Source: an uncultured Paracoccaceae bacterium (GTDB lineage: Bacteria > Pseudomonadota > Alphaproteobacteria > Rhodobacterales > Rhodobacteraceae). From it: DNA of 64,000 nt. Below, in pieces: positions 19,519 to 27,996 of this stretch (positions are counted from its first letter, which is position 1; the number at the start of each line of letters is the position of its first letter). The stretch lies in assembly GCA_947495795.1 (NCBI GenBank), contig CANMAI010000003.1:186001-250000 (forward strand), written 5' to 3'. The notes below the pieces were generated by a model. It did no database searches and had not been told where the DNA came from. It worked only from the letters and a program-made list of their open reading frames with translations. Position numbers and translations under genes: made by a program.

Positions 19519-19962
19519 CTAATCTGCAGGACGGTTTATGGCGGCTGATCCGAGGAAGAGATCCGGAAGGCTCTGGTGCCGTTCGCTGGCCATGATGGTG
19601 ATCACTGTTGCGATCCAGCCGATGACTGTAATTGTGAGAGCGATGAAGATTCCCGAATGGATCATGGCCTCTTGCGAAGTGAGGTGCAGACCATCGCGGC
19701 CCCGAAATTCGATACCCATGAAGAGCATGCCAAAAGTGGCTGAACGGGCTGCAATGGTGAGCCAGCGATAGGCAAAGCTTACGAGGAAGGTGATTGGCAT
19801 GAAGAGGGCAAAGCCAATGCCGAGTGTCAGCACACCAAAAACGGCCACTGTTAGTATGGATAGAATTGCGATGATCACGATGTCGATCAGGAAGGCAACG
19901 AGGCGCTTCAGCGGGACCGTTTCGTAGAATTGTGCATCAAAATCTGGATGTGGCAGAGCCAT
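19519..19962 (-). CDS. RDD family membrane protein
   Basis: Small inner-membrane protein of 147 residues with the RDD fold: the arginine-aspartate pattern at its start (PLKRLVAFLIDIVIIAIL, about 17-34), further hydrophobic helices at about 40-66 and 100-125, and the late acidic/charged segment (ERHQSLPDLFLGSAAI). Its role is unknown; some RDD proteins act in ion transport. AAAGG lies seven bases upstream of the ATG. It lies between bpt and the DUF2852 gene on the same strand with a gap of about 60 bases on the bpt side, so it may share a transcript. Confidence 0.85.
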   Translation of the reverse strand: MALPHPDFDAQFYETVPLKRLVAFLIDIVIIAILSILTVAVFGVLTLGIGFALFMPITFLVSFAYRWLTIAARSATFGMLFMGIEFRGRDGLHLTSQEAMIHSGIFIALTITVIGWIATVITIMASERHQSLPDLFLGSAAINRPAD

Positions 19963-20041
19963 GATGTGCCTTTAACCATTTGTGAGAAAAGTAGGGGGAA
20001 ATAGCCGGCCCCGCAAGGGAAGCGGAGCCGGGTGGCTTGGC

Positions 20042-20461
20042 TTAGGCAGGCACGGGGCCACCCAAATCGGGGCCAGCGTCGCTATCGGTGTCGCGGGGCG
20101 CATCGGCTTTACGGCGGCGATCATCCATGAATTGGTCGAACTCTGCCTTGTCTTTGGCCTGACGCAGCCGATCAAGGAAGCTGTGGAAGGCGCTCTGCTC
20201 ATCCTCAAGACGCTTGAGCGTCTCGTCCCGATATGTATCAAACGCCGTGTTGCCAGTGGATTTCATCATGCGAAAGGACGGGCGGTTGCGGCGAAAGGTT
20301 GAACAGGACATTCGATTGCTCCAGATCATGTAAAAGAGAAGGGCGAGGCCAATGGGCCAGATAAAGATGAAACCGAGGACCATGGCGGCGATCCAAGCAC
20401 CGCGGCCGCGGGCATCGAGCCAGGCTTCGGCATCGCGCAGCCAGCGGGAGAGAGTGTGCAT
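20042..20461 (-). CDS. DUF2852 domain-containing membrane protein
   Basis: Conserved alphaproteobacterial protein of unknown role, 139 residues. An amphipathic N-terminus is followed by a membrane helix at about 22-47 (GAWIAAMVLGFIFIWPIGLALLFYMIW), then the family-typical NTAFDTYRDETLKRLEDEQSAFHSFLDRLRQAKDKAEFDQFM coiled segment at about 71-112 and an acidic, proline-rich tail. A possible operator, the inverted repeat ATGTTA-N7-TAACAT, lies 23-41 bases upstream of the start. Confidence 0.88.
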   Translation of the reverse strand: MHTLSRWLRDAEAWLDARGRGAWIAAMVLGFIFIWPIGLALLFYMIWSNRMSCSTFRRNRPSFRMMKSTGNTAFDTYRDETLKRLEDEQSAFHSFLDRLRQAKDKAEFDQFMDDRRRKADAPRDTDSDAGPDLGGPVPA

Positions 20462-20483
20462 TTTGTGCTCCTTTCAAATGTAA

Positions 20484-20502
20484 ATGTTATTCACATTAAC
20501 AT
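20484..20502 (-). promoter_or_regulatory. Candidate operator upstream of the DUF2852 gene
   Basis: Perfect inverted repeat ATGTTA-TTCACAT-TAACAT, 6-bp arms with a 7-base spacer, in the AT-rich promoter region just before the gene. The symmetry suits a dimeric regulator; which one is unknown. Confidence 0.35.
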
Positions 20503-20580
20503 AATTGGGAGAGGCGAGGCGATCCTTCAAGGGGGGTAGATAACTTTTTTGAGATTATGCGGTTGGGCATGCAGTACGGG

Positions 20581-20615
20581 CGTTGGAATTCACCCTAAAG
20601 GAGCGAATTCCAACG
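20581..20615. repeat. 11-bp perfect inverted repeat downstream of the FAD oxidoreductase gene
   Basis: CGTTGGAATTC (20581-20591) and GAATTCCAACG (20605-20615) flank a 13-base loop. It sits 23 bases past the stop codon of the minus-strand oxidoreductase gene. No T-run follows on either strand, so it may be a rho-dependent or processing hairpin. Confidence 0.5.
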
Positions 20616-20637
20616 AAATTTCCATCAATCGGGCTGT

Positions 20638-22137
20638 TCAGGGGTGCGTGAGCACGCCGCAGCGGATGCCATATCTCTCAGCCACTGTGTCGAGCACATT
20701 GCGGCAATGAACGAGATATCTCTTCTTGTTCCACTTGATGTTGAGAAGGGCTGCGAGGCGCCGGGGCAGGGGGAACCACCTGTCGAGATCCAGCCCGCAT
20801 TTATCCATTACCTTGAAGGGCAGGGTATCGAGCAAAAGGATCGTGTTCATGAAGGACAGGGTCATGCCGGACATTTGCCAGACTTTCCGGCCTTTACCCA
20901 AAAGCGCCTCGAAATCCATTGCATAAAGCCGTGCATGAGGCAGGTGCCCGAGAAAGAACATATGCGTGAGAAAGTAGGCCGAAACACTGGAGAGGAAGTG
21001 GATGGCGGAGCGAGTTGAAATTGTGAGGATAGTACCGTGCTCGGAGATGTAGGGCTGATAGGGCTTTGGATCGCGCAGGATGTGGCCTGTGCAGTTCACA
21101 AAGGCGCTGCCGGACGCAACTGGCAGCCGCACGCCGCTTCGCAAGACCATTTCCGCCCCCTGATCTGTCTCCACGACGTCCTCCATATAGTCACTGACGA
21201 TGCCGCTCAGGCCTTCTGAGATTGTTTCATTCTCCTCCTCGGAGAGAAGCCCGAAAAAGAACTGCTCGCCCTCGGCATCGGGGCTGATCGTGAAGCGTTT
21301 GCGGAAGTAGGAGAAGACGCTGCTCTCGTTACTGCCGTCGAACCGCATTGCTATGTCGGCAAATGTCCTGATCGAAAGATGCCCGTGCCACCACCGCTTG
21401 ATGCCCTCTGGTGCGTAAAGATTCCGGTTGCCGAAAACGGTGCCTTTACCGTTGATCAGAATACATCTTACACCCGGCCTGTGCTGGAGGAGGGTTAGGA
21501 TCGTATCCATTCCGGTTTTGCCGCCTCCGACGATGTAGACGTCGCCTGATGCATCCTGGGCGATATCCTCCAGAAGGCGCTGGGGTGTTGTGGAGAGTGC
21601 GGTGCCGCTGCTGAAGGTAAGCGGTACGGGAACAGGTATATCGTAACCGATGGCGTTAATCATCCGGTGCGCTTCGATCGTGAGATGCGTGTGAGAGCCG
21701 TTGGTTTCCCAACACTGAATGCGGACCATCGGGGCATCTGCCCGGATGAACTCTTCACATCCCTCAAAACTGACGCCATAAAGTTCGATCAGCTCAACCT
21801 TCCCACGCAGCGTTTCAATGCAATGCTGAAAGTGGCCAAGGATTTCTGTGCGTGCGGCTAGGTAGCCTTTGGGTTTGTTCCAATCCCACGCGATGTTGCC
21901 TGCTGTGAACATGGGATGGGGTTGGTGAAGGCGCACATACTCGTAGGTTTCATTCCACATACCGCCGCATTTGAGGTTGCGATCAACCATGATGACGCGC
22001 GCGTTTGGGGGCAGGTATTCCGCTGCTGCGAAAAGGGCATTCAGCCCGGCAAGGCCTGCGCCAATGATGCAGAGATCGCACTCCTGGACGACCGCTGTGT
22101 CGGTGTTGGATGGTGTAGTGGAATTGTTACTGAGCAT
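20638..22137 (-). CDS. FAD/NAD(P)H-dependent oxidoreductase, flavin-monooxygenase-like
   Basis: Predicted flavoprotein monooxygenase or oxidoreductase, 499 residues. The N-terminal FAD site is clear (DLCIIGAGLAGLNALFAA, about 21-38, then VIMVDRNLKCGGMWNETYEYVRLHQPH, the GGxW region of class B monooxygenases). A second dinucleotide motif (VYIVGGGKTGMDTILTLL) near residue 200 should bind NAD(P)H. The C-terminal region includes VNCTGHIL, an ATG-like motif near 355. The full class B fingerprint FxGxxxHxxxW is not visible, so the substrate and even the monooxygenase activity are uncertain. Monocistronic, with a 14-bp palindrome 68 bases upstream of the start. Confidence 0.8.
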   Translation of the reverse strand: MLSNNSTTPSNTDTAVVQECDLCIIGAGLAGLNALFAAAEYLPPNARVIMVDRNLKCGGMWNETYEYVRLHQPHPMFTAGNIAWDWNKPKGYLAARTEILGHFQHCIETLRGKVELIELYGVSFEGCEEFIRADAPMVRIQCWETNGSHTHLTIEAHRMINAIGYDIPVPVPLTFSSGTALSTTPQRLLEDIAQDASGDVYIVGGGKTGMDTILTLLQHRPGVRCILINGKGTVFGNRNLYAPEGIKRWWHGHLSIRTFADIAMRFDGSNESSVFSYFRKRFTISPDAEGEQFFFGLLSEEENETISEGLSGIVSDYMEDVVETDQGAEMVLRSGVRLPVASGSAFVNCTGHILRDPKPYQPYISEHGTILTISTRSAIHFLSSVSAYFLTHMFFLGHLPHARLYAMDFEALLGKGRKVWQMSGMTLSFMNTILLLDTLPFKVMDKCGLDLDRWFPLPRRLAALLNIKWNKKRYLVHCRNVLDTVAERYGIRCGVLTHP

Positions 22138-22204
22138 AATCGCCTCGGTTACTCTGTTGGGGGTTGCCTCAGTTAGAAGCCGGTAGAGTTAACCGAATGA
22201 GATG

Positions 22205-22218
22205 GCACCGTACGGTGC
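22205..22218. promoter_or_regulatory. 14-bp perfect palindrome upstream of the FAD oxidoreductase gene
   Basis: GCACCGTACGGTGC is fully self-complementary and lies 68-81 bases before the oxidoreductase start codon, between it and the terminator of the upstream peptidase gene. Its position suits a repressor or activator site. Confidence 0.4.
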
Positions 22219-22230
22219 TCCCTCATACAA

Positions 22231-22256
22231 TGAAAAAGCACGCCAGAGAGGCGCGC
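22231..22256 (-). terminator. Rho-independent terminator of the M42 peptidase gene
   Basis: On the minus strand the 7-bp stem GCGCGCC / GGCGUGC (one G-U pair) encloses a TCTCT loop and is followed by five U. It lies about 30 bases beyond the peptidase stop. Confidence 0.75.
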
Positions 22257-22287
22257 CTTTGTGCGTTCACGAGAGTGCTGTCGACTG

Positions 22288-23328
22288 CTAGTGCGCAGCC
22301 AGATAGGCCGCCAGAATGTCCCGTGCGGCCTCAAGATCATTCCTGTCGATCATCTCCGTAACTGTGTGGATGTAGCGCGTTCCGACAACGATACCAACGG
22401 CCCGCGCACCGGCAGCAGCCTGCTGGGCAGCCGCACCATCCTGCCCGCCGGAGGCGAGCATTGTGCGCTGATAGGGAATGTTTTTCGTATCGGCGAGGGC
22501 GGCAAATTCTGCGACCAAGGCGCGATCTGCAATGAAGCTTGAATCCTTCACATGAAGGCCGAAGCCCTTGCCCTGAACAGTCGTGCTTTCCTGCTCTGGG
22601 ATGCCCGGCGTATCGCAGGCAAGCGTGGTATCCACGCCGATGCCAACATCGGGCTTCACTGCAAATGAGGCCGTACGGGCACCGCGAAGGCCAACCTCTT
22701 CCTGTACTGTGAATGCCACATGGATCTCGGCCTCATGCGCCGCGCCGCTGGCATCCAATGCGCGAATGGCCTCGATGCCCAGCCAGCAGGCCACGCGATT
22801 GTCGAGCGCCTTGGAGACGATCTTGTCTCCCATCTCGATCAGCGGCTCGTCCATCACCACGCTGTCACCGATGGCAATTTTATCTTTCGTTGTTTCGCCA
22901 AGGCCGAAATCGACGAAGAACTCGGAAAGCTCCGGCACCTTCTTGCGATCTTCGGGTTTGGAGATGTGTACGGGCCGCCCGCCGGGATTCATTACCCCCT
23001 TTAGGGGGCCTGATGCTGTAACGGCGAGAACCCGGCGAGAGAAGAGGTTGCGCGGGTCGAAACCGCCGACGGGCTGAAGGTAGACGAAGCCCTTCTCGGA
23101 GATGTGAGAAACGAGAAAGGCGATTTCGTCCATATGGCAGAGCAGCATGACTTTCTGCGGGTCGTTGCCCTTGCGTGCTTTGCGCTTGCAGAGAAGCGAG
23201 CCCATGGCATCGGTTTTGACCTCATCAAACAGGCCTTCGATCTCGGCTTCGATCAGGGTGCGTACGTCCTGCTCATGGCCGGGCGCGCCCGGGGTTTCGC
23301 AAAGGCGTTTGAGAAGGTCGATATTCAT
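22288..23328 (-). CDS. M42 family metallopeptidase (glutamyl aminopeptidase / endoglucanase M type)
   Basis: Dinuclear-metal aminopeptidase expected to act on short peptides in a large oligomer in the cytoplasm. The 346-residue length is typical. The five family ligands and the catalytic glutamate are all present: H65 with D67 (CHMDE), D176 (ALDNR), E210-E211 (QEEVGLRG), D233 (GVDTT) and H321 (YIHTVTEM). A PDZ-like insert spans about 75-165. The ATG has GGAG seven bases upstream. It closes with a clear terminator and is not obviously in an operon with the TetR gene 60 bases upstream, though readthrough is possible. Confidence 0.93.
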   Translation of the reverse strand: MNIDLLKRLCETPGAPGHEQDVRTLIEAEIEGLFDEVKTDAMGSLLCKRKARKGNDPQKVMLLCHMDEIAFLVSHISEKGFVYLQPVGGFDPRNLFSRRVLAVTASGPLKGVMNPGGRPVHISKPEDRKKVPELSEFFVDFGLGETTKDKIAIGDSVVMDEPLIEMGDKIVSKALDNRVACWLGIEAIRALDASGAAHEAEIHVAFTVQEEVGLRGARTASFAVKPDVGIGVDTTLACDTPGIPEQESTTVQGKGFGLHVKDSSFIADRALVAEFAALADTKNIPYQRTMLASGGQDGAAAQQAAAGARAVGIVVGTRYIHTVTEMIDRNDLEAARDILAAYLAAH

Positions 23329-23390
23329 AGGAGTACTCCGATTGCTCTCCTCTCAGGATAGGCAAGCCTGCGCCAGAGGTCGAGGCCTTC

Positions 23391-24029
23391 TCAGTCTGTG
23401 TCGGGCGGAATGAGACCGAGGCCCCGGAGGTAGATACCGGTGCCGGTTTCCAAGAGGTCCTCGGCCGAGTATGGGCTTTTGGTGCCGGGCTCTCCACGGG
23501 CGAAGAGTTCCACCACGCCGTGACTGAGTGCCCAGATATGATGGGAGACCATTGAAGGTGGCGGGCGCTTTTCGGGTGGCATATGGCGTGAAAGGCCCTC
23601 TGCCGCGTGAGTGAGAACGCCGAAGGCGCGGTCTGAGGCCGCTTTCAGCGTGGCATTGCCTGCGATTGAGACGCCGCTTTCAAACATCGTGATGTAGTGA
23701 CCAGGGTTTTTCCGCGCAAAAGCAAGATAGGCGCGGCCAGTGGCGCTGAAGGCGGACATTGCGGATGGCTGGCCCTTCTTGAAGGCGTGCTCCATCAGAT
23801 CGGCGAACATCTCGAAGCCCTGAAGGGCAGCTTCCTCGATCAGATCTTCGCGGCCCTTGAAATGGCGGTATGGGGCTGCAGCGCTGACGCCGGCACGGCG
23901 TGCCGCCTCGGCGAGCGTGAAGCCGAGGGGGCCTTTCTCCACCACCAGTTCCAGCGTCGCTTCCACGAGCGCCTGACGCAGATTGCCATGGTGATACCCT
24001 TTGCGGGGTGGTTCGTTCTTGTCGGCCAT
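23391..24029 (-). CDS. TetR family transcriptional regulator
   Basis: Repressor-type DNA-binding protein, 212 residues. The N-terminal helix-turn-helix at about 16-62 (HHGNLRQALVEATLELVVEKG, then LAEAARRAGVSAAAPYRHFKGREDLIEEA) is textbook TetR. The C-terminal ligand domain has the WALSHGVVELFARG pattern of the WHG/TetR_C_33 group. The nearest downstream target is the M42 peptidase gene on the same strand. The effector is unknown. Confidence 0.92.
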   Translation of the reverse strand: MADKNEPPRKGYHHGNLRQALVEATLELVVEKGPLGFTLAEAARRAGVSAAAPYRHFKGREDLIEEAALQGFEMFADLMEHAFKKGQPSAMSAFSATGRAYLAFARKNPGHYITMFESGVSIAGNATLKAASDRAFGVLTHAAEGLSRHMPPEKRPPPSMVSHHIWALSHGVVELFARGEPGTKSPYSAEDLLETGTGIYLRGLGLIPPDTD

Positions 24030-24069
24030 GGGGGGGATTAGCCGGAACGCGGGCTGCTACGCAAGTGGA

Positions 24070-24948
24070 TCACGTGAGGCCGATCTCTTTCGGTGTGCCA
24101 GTGATCTGCGCATCCGCCACATCAAGGTTGAAGCGCGGCACTTCGAGGCGAGCAATGATGGATTGGATGACAGCGATGCGGGCGCGGCGCTTATCGTCGG
24201 AGCGAATGGCGGTCCAGGGTGTGGCGTTGGTATGCGTCCGCTCCAATGTCTCGGTGATCGCTTCGGAATAGATATCCCATCTGGAGAGGCCCTTGACGTC
24301 GATGCTGGAAAGCTTCCAGTGTTTCAGCGGATCCTTTTCCCGATCAAGGAACCTGCGAAGCTGCTCGGCCCGGCCGACGGTGAGCCAGATTTTTATCAGG
24401 ATTATGCCCTCATTGACAAGCATCTGCTCAAACGGACCGACCTGCTGGAAAAAGGTTTCGCGTTCAGAATCGGTGCAGAAGCCGAAGACCTTTTCGACCA
24501 CGCCCCTGTTGTACCACGATCGGTCAAATACGGTGATCTGCCCGGCGGCAGGAAGATGGCTGATATAGCGCTGAAAATACCACTGGGTGTGCTCTATATC
24601 GGATGGTTTCGAGAGGGCCACAACCTTTGTGTTTCTGGGATTGAGGTTCTCCCGAAGGCGTTTGATAGCCCCCCCCTTGCCTGCGGCATCCCGGCCTTCA
24701 AAGACGATTGCCACCCGTTTGCCCGAAGCCTTCACATGGGATTGCATTGCGACGAGGGCAATCTGGAGCGCAGCAAGCGTGTCCTCATAGAGCTCCTTGT
24801 CCATTCGTTCATTATAGGGATAGTCGGGGTTTAGAATGTGGTCCTTCTTGCCGTGCTTGATGGCTTTACGCACATCCTTGGGGGCCTCTTCCTCGTAGTA
24901 ATGGCTGATTGCGCCATCGAAGGGCTTGGGAAATGTGAGCTTTGCCAT
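24070..24948 (-). CDS. ppk2: Polyphosphate kinase 2 (PPK2 family)
   Basis: Transfers phosphate between polyphosphate and nucleotides (GDP or ADP to the triphosphate in class I). The 292-residue single-domain protein shows the Walker A motif GRDAAGKGG (residues 85-93), the lid/basic segment near 100-120, and Walker [11 protein letters not shown] with D142. The further PPK2 blocks [15 protein letters not shown] and DPLKHWKLS are present. An ATG with AAGGAT upstream supports the start. Class I is suggested by length and single domain, but nucleotide preference cannot be read here. It is followed by the TetR gene 40 bases downstream. Confidence 0.94.
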   Translation of the reverse strand: MAKLTFPKPFDGAISHYYEEEAPKDVRKAIKHGKKDHILNPDYPYNERMDKELYEDTLAALQIALVAMQSHVKASGKRVAIVFEGRDAAGKGGAIKRLRENLNPRNTKVVALSKPSDIEHTQWYFQRYISHLPAAGQITVFDRSWYNRGVVEKVFGFCTDSERETFFQQVGPFEQMLVNEGIILIKIWLTVGRAEQLRRFLDREKDPLKHWKLSSIDVKGLSRWDIYSEAITETLERTHTNATPWTAIRSDDKRRARIAVIQSIIARLEVPRFNLDVADAQITGTPKEIGLT

Positions 24949-25000
24949 AGGCTTATCCTTTTGGCCTGAAGGTGCTGTATCGGCCTTGCAAAAGCAAGGG

Positions 25001-25105
25001 CGCTAAGACGTTTCACAAAATACCTAAATCGCCAAAACCCTGCCTTGCCCTTGGCGCTCCCTGGCTCTTGGCAGCGTGGCGTCTCTGTTTGATTTAGAAG
25101 CGCTT
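25001..25105. repeat. Dispersed intergenic repeat element, copy 2
   Basis: The intergenic space after the hydrolase stop contains, on the minus strand, AGGGTTTTGGCGATTTAGG (about 25024-25042) followed by a segment ending GAAACGTCTTAGC. This aligns over about 40 bases with the element at 37144-37184 in the opposite orientation. A further motif, TTTAGAAGCGCTTTAGG, abuts the stop codon at 25105. Confidence 0.5.
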
Positions 25106-26043
25106 TAGGCCGCCGCTTCCAGACGTGCGAGCGCGGAGAGCATCTCTTTTTGAGCGACATGATGCGGCATATGACCGATCCCCTCCAACGGTGTGAAGCG
25201 CGCCTCAGGCAATTGCATGGAGAGCGGGATGGCGTGGATATCTATCGGCACCGTCTGATCCGCCGTGCCGTGCAGGATTTCTATTGGCATCTCAAGGCTC
25301 GGGTAGCGGGGAACCATATCGCGGATCTGCTCTTTCAGGGCGTTGAGATCTGCTGCGTTGTTCTGGATTGTAGCAGGGCGGAGGGAGAGGCCGGAGCCGA
25401 CGTTTTCAATATAGCCAGGCGGCGGGGGTTGTGGGGCAAAAATCCGGGCGACGGTGCTTTCAACGAGGCTGTCAGAGGCGAGTGCGGGCAAGACGCGTGA
25501 GACGACAGGGCCGATAACAGGTGCACCGGTAACGCTGTTGATCAACCCGAGGCCCCCTTCCCAGACTTGACTGGGAGCGGAGAGAAGCATGAGACCTTTC
25601 ACAGTGGAGGGCGCATCGAGCGCCCATGCCAGCGCGACAGATCCACCGTAGGAGTGGCCGATTAGTTGCGTACTCTCAAACCCCAGCCGCGCTGCTGCCT
25701 CCCGCATCAAAGCTGACTGGATTGACAGACTGGAACCGTTCTTCGGGGCGCGATCCGAGAAACCGAAACCCGGCCTGTCGAAGATGAGAACCTGATGTGT
25801 TTTCGCAAGTTGCTGGGCAGGCCCCAACGTCCAATCACGCAGATTGCCGGAAGCGCCGTGGACAGCGATTGCCTTTGGGCCTTGCGTGCCGATGATCTGG
25901 TAGTGCAGGCGGGTGGGGCCGATGGAGATGAATTCACCCGTAGGCTGGAGGCTGTCTCGGCCCATGATGATACTCCTTTGCGCACAGGCCCCCAAGCCGA
26001 GGAGGCCAGCACCGAGCAGGACATGGCGGCGGCTAACGGGCAT
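25105..26043 (-). CDS. Alpha/beta hydrolase, probable lipoprotein
   Basis: Serine hydrolase of unknown substrate, about 312 residues from the ATG at 26043; an ATG at 26064 would add seven residues and increase overlap with metA. The N-terminus ([17 protein letters not shown]) is a twin-arginine-like signal ending in a lipobox LGAC, so the protein is probably anchored to a membrane on the periplasmic side. The catalytic triad is visible: nucleophile serine in GHSYGG, aspartate in GTADQTVP, histidine in GIGHMPHH; the oxyanion motif is HGASGN. It starts inside the end of metA and is likely co-transcribed with it. Confidence 0.88.
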   Translation of the reverse strand: MPVSRRHVLLGAGLLGLGACAQRSIIMGRDSLQPTGEFISIGPTRLHYQIIGTQGPKAIAVHGASGNLRDWTLGPAQQLAKTHQVLIFDRPGFGFSDRAPKNGSSLSIQSALMREAAARLGFESTQLIGHSYGGSVALAWALDAPSTVKGLMLLSAPSQVWEGGLGLINSVTGAPVIGPVVSRVLPALASDSLVESTVARIFAPQPPPPGYIENVGSGLSLRPATIQNNAADLNALKEQIRDMVPRYPSLEMPIEILHGTADQTVPIDIHAIPLSMQLPEARFTPLEGIGHMPHHVAQKEMLSALARLEAAA

Positions 26044-26959
26044 TTTTGCCAATGAGCGCTGCATCGAAGGGCGTTGTCTGGTAAATCTGGTTCAGCCAGT
26101 TGCCGTAGAGCAGATGCCCGTGGCTGCGCCAACGGTTCTCCGGCGGGCGGGCTGGGTCGTCTCCGGGATAGTAGTTTATCGGAACCACAATTTCCGCACC
26201 GGCAGCGACATCACGATCATATTCCCCCTTCAGCGTTTCACTATCGTATTCAAGGTGATTGAACATATAGAGAGTGCGATGCTTGGGATCCTCCACCAGG
26301 CAGGCACCGACATCATCGGAATGCATCAGCACCTTCAGATCCGGATTGTTGGAGATATCCGCTTCACGCATCTCTGTCCAACGGCTGACGGGCACTACGA
26401 AATCATCGGAGAAGCCGCGCAGGTACGGTGAGGCTGGTGCAAGATTGCGGTGACGGAAGCAGCCGAATGCCTTTGCGCTCAGGATATCCTTATGGACGCC
26501 GTGAAAATGGTTCATCATGGCCATGCCGCCCCAGCAGACAGCCATTGTGTGATGCACGTTTGTTTGCGTCCACTCGAAGATCTCGCGGAGCTCTTCGTAA
26601 TAGGTCACCTGATCAAATTCGAGATGTTCTATTGGGGCACCCGTTATGATCAGCCCGTCGAACTTGCGGGATTTGGCGTCCTGAAAGCGCTGATAGAAAG
26701 CCTCTAGATGATCAGTGGAGGTGTTGCGGCTCTCGTGCCCGGACATGCGAATGAGCGTGAGATCGATTTGGAGGGGAGTGGCGCCGATCACACGGGCAAA
26801 CTGCGTTTCGGTCTCCGCCTTCTTGGGCATAAGGTTGAGAAGCCCGATCTGGAGGGGCCGGATATCCTGCCGTGCCGCCGCTTCCTCTGCCATGACCATC
26901 ACGCCCTCGGAAAGGAGGACATCATGCGCGGGCAGGGTGGCTGGGATCTTGATGGGCAT
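26033..26959 (-). CDS. metA: Homoserine O-acetyltransferase, MetA type
   Basis: Activates homoserine for methionine synthesis. The 308-residue protein carries the catalytic cysteine C142 (AVCWGG), and the histidine and glutamate of FNHLEYD. Residue 111 is glutamate (GAPIEHLEF); in this family glutamate at 111 goes with acetyl-CoA use and glycine with succinyl-CoA, so the product is predicted to be O-acetylhomoserine although many databases would say succinyltransferase. The gene follows the P-loop ATPase gene after only 29 bases and overlaps the hydrolase gene. No SAM-II riboswitch, common before alphaproteobacterial metA, fits in the gap. Confidence 0.95.
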   Translation of the reverse strand: MPIKIPATLPAHDVLLSEGVMVMAEEAAARQDIRPLQIGLLNLMPKKAETETQFARVIGATPLQIDLTLIRMSGHESRNTSTDHLEAFYQRFQDAKSRKFDGLIITGAPIEHLEFDQVTYYEELREIFEWTQTNVHHTMAVCWGGMAMMNHFHGVHKDILSAKAFGCFRHRNLAPASPYLRGFSDDFVVPVSRWTEMREADISNNPDLKVLMHSDDVGACLVEDPKHRTLYMFNHLEYDSETLKGEYDRDVAAGAEIVVPINYYPGDDPARPPENRWRSHGHLLYGNWLNQIYQTTPFDAALIGKNAR

Positions 26960-26988
26960 TGTGAACTTCCGGTTGACGAACCTGCTAT

Positions 26989-27849
26989 CTAGCGGCTGGC
27001 AAGGCGCTCCGCCACCAGTTCCACAAAATCGTGAGCGGTTCGGACGGCCGCCATCTCATCGGCCTGTACGGTTATGCCCCAGTTTTCTGCCATTTTTGCG
27101 TAGATTGGCAAACGATGCTCCAATAGGCGGCGGAACCCCCAGCGGATAAATACATCGGGATCAACAGTTTCCGCATTCTGCTTGGTTTCCTCAAGATACT
27201 CTGCCCAGATCTTGGTGAGGAAGGCCGGGCTGTAGTACATTGGTTTGGGTTCGGCATCGAAGCGGGCCGAAAGCTGCGAGACATGCGCATCCGTTCCTTC
27301 GATCCAGATTGGCAGCGTTGTCGCCGCGAGCGTGCTCATGACGGGATCTTTCAGATCCTGCGGATTGATGACCTCGCAGAGTGAGCCTGAACAATCTGCG
27401 ACAAAATGTGAATAGCCGTAGATCTCCTGTGCCTTGGCAGCAAAGACGGCTGTATCTTCGGTTGCTGCAATCTCTGCTGAGCGGTGCTGATCCTGTCGCT
27501 GGCAATATGCGTCGAACGGAATGCCGCCTTTTGCCGGGTCGCCCGGTTTGCCGAGATAGGTTGAGAGGGGCGAGAGATTCTCGAAGGTGATGTTGGAGGC
27601 GATATAGATGCTGTCCGACATCAGCAATTCGCGCAAAAACGGGTTCAGCATTGCCTCCCGCTTGAAGTTATCGACGATGTGTTCGCCCATGTAGCGGGTG
27701 CCGATACGAAAATCGACCGAGTAGTGGAACCAGCCGCCAGTATCACGCAGCAGGTTGGAAACGAAGGTTTTGCCAAGGCCTGACATGCCAAAAAGGGCGA
27801 CACGCTTGTTCGGCGCATTTCGCCAAGCTTCCGAAGACGCATAGAGCAT
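26989..27849 (-). CDS. P-loop ATPase of unknown role
   Basis: About 286 residues from the ATG at 27849 (an upstream ATG at 27864 adds five). A Walker A motif lies near the start ([22 protein letters not shown]). Further on come [20 protein letters not shown] and, after a middle segment with [29 protein letters not shown]. Only the nucleotide site is recognisable; there is no second domain, signal or membrane helix. I recall similar stand-alone ATPases being conserved in the Rhodobacterales next to metA, but cannot verify this here. Probably co-transcribed with metA. Its biochemical role is unknown; a nucleotide- or sugar-kinase-like fold is possible. Confidence 0.75.
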   Translation of the reverse strand: MLYASSEAWRNAPNKRVALFGMSGLGKTFVSNLLRDTGGWFHYSVDFRIGTRYMGEHIVDNFKREAMLNPFLRELLMSDSIYIASNITFENLSPLSTYLGKPGDPAKGGIPFDAYCQRQDQHRSAEIAATEDTAVFAAKAQEIYGYSHFVADCSGSLCEVINPQDLKDPVMSTLAATTLPIWIEGTDAHVSQLSARFDAEPKPMYYSPAFLTKIWAEYLEETKQNAETVDPDVFIRWGFRRLLEHRLPIYAKMAENWGITVQADEMAAVRTAHDFVELVAERLASR

Positions 27850-27946
27850 CGGGCAATACCTCACAAATTAGCCCGTTTGCGATAACGGCATGCGCGCATT
27901 ACGTCCAGCGGCTTGGCGTAGTTTTGGCAGTGCAGGAGGATTGCGC

Positions 27947-27976
27947 AACAAAAAGGCCCCGCAAAAAGCGAGGCCT
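27947..27976 (-). terminator. Rho-independent terminator of the FadL-like porin gene
   Basis: On the minus strand AGGCCUCGC / GCGGGGCCU (one G-U pair) closes a UUUUU loop and is followed by UUUUGUUG. It begins about 20 bases after the porin stop. Confidence 0.85.
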
Positions 27977-27996
27977 GATGTAACAGAGATAGCGTT

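Noticed and set aside
26960-27000. SAM-II riboswitch before metA
   Set aside because: Only 29 bases separate the ATPase stop from the metA start, and no SAM-II-like pseudoknot sequence is seen there or before the ATPase gene.
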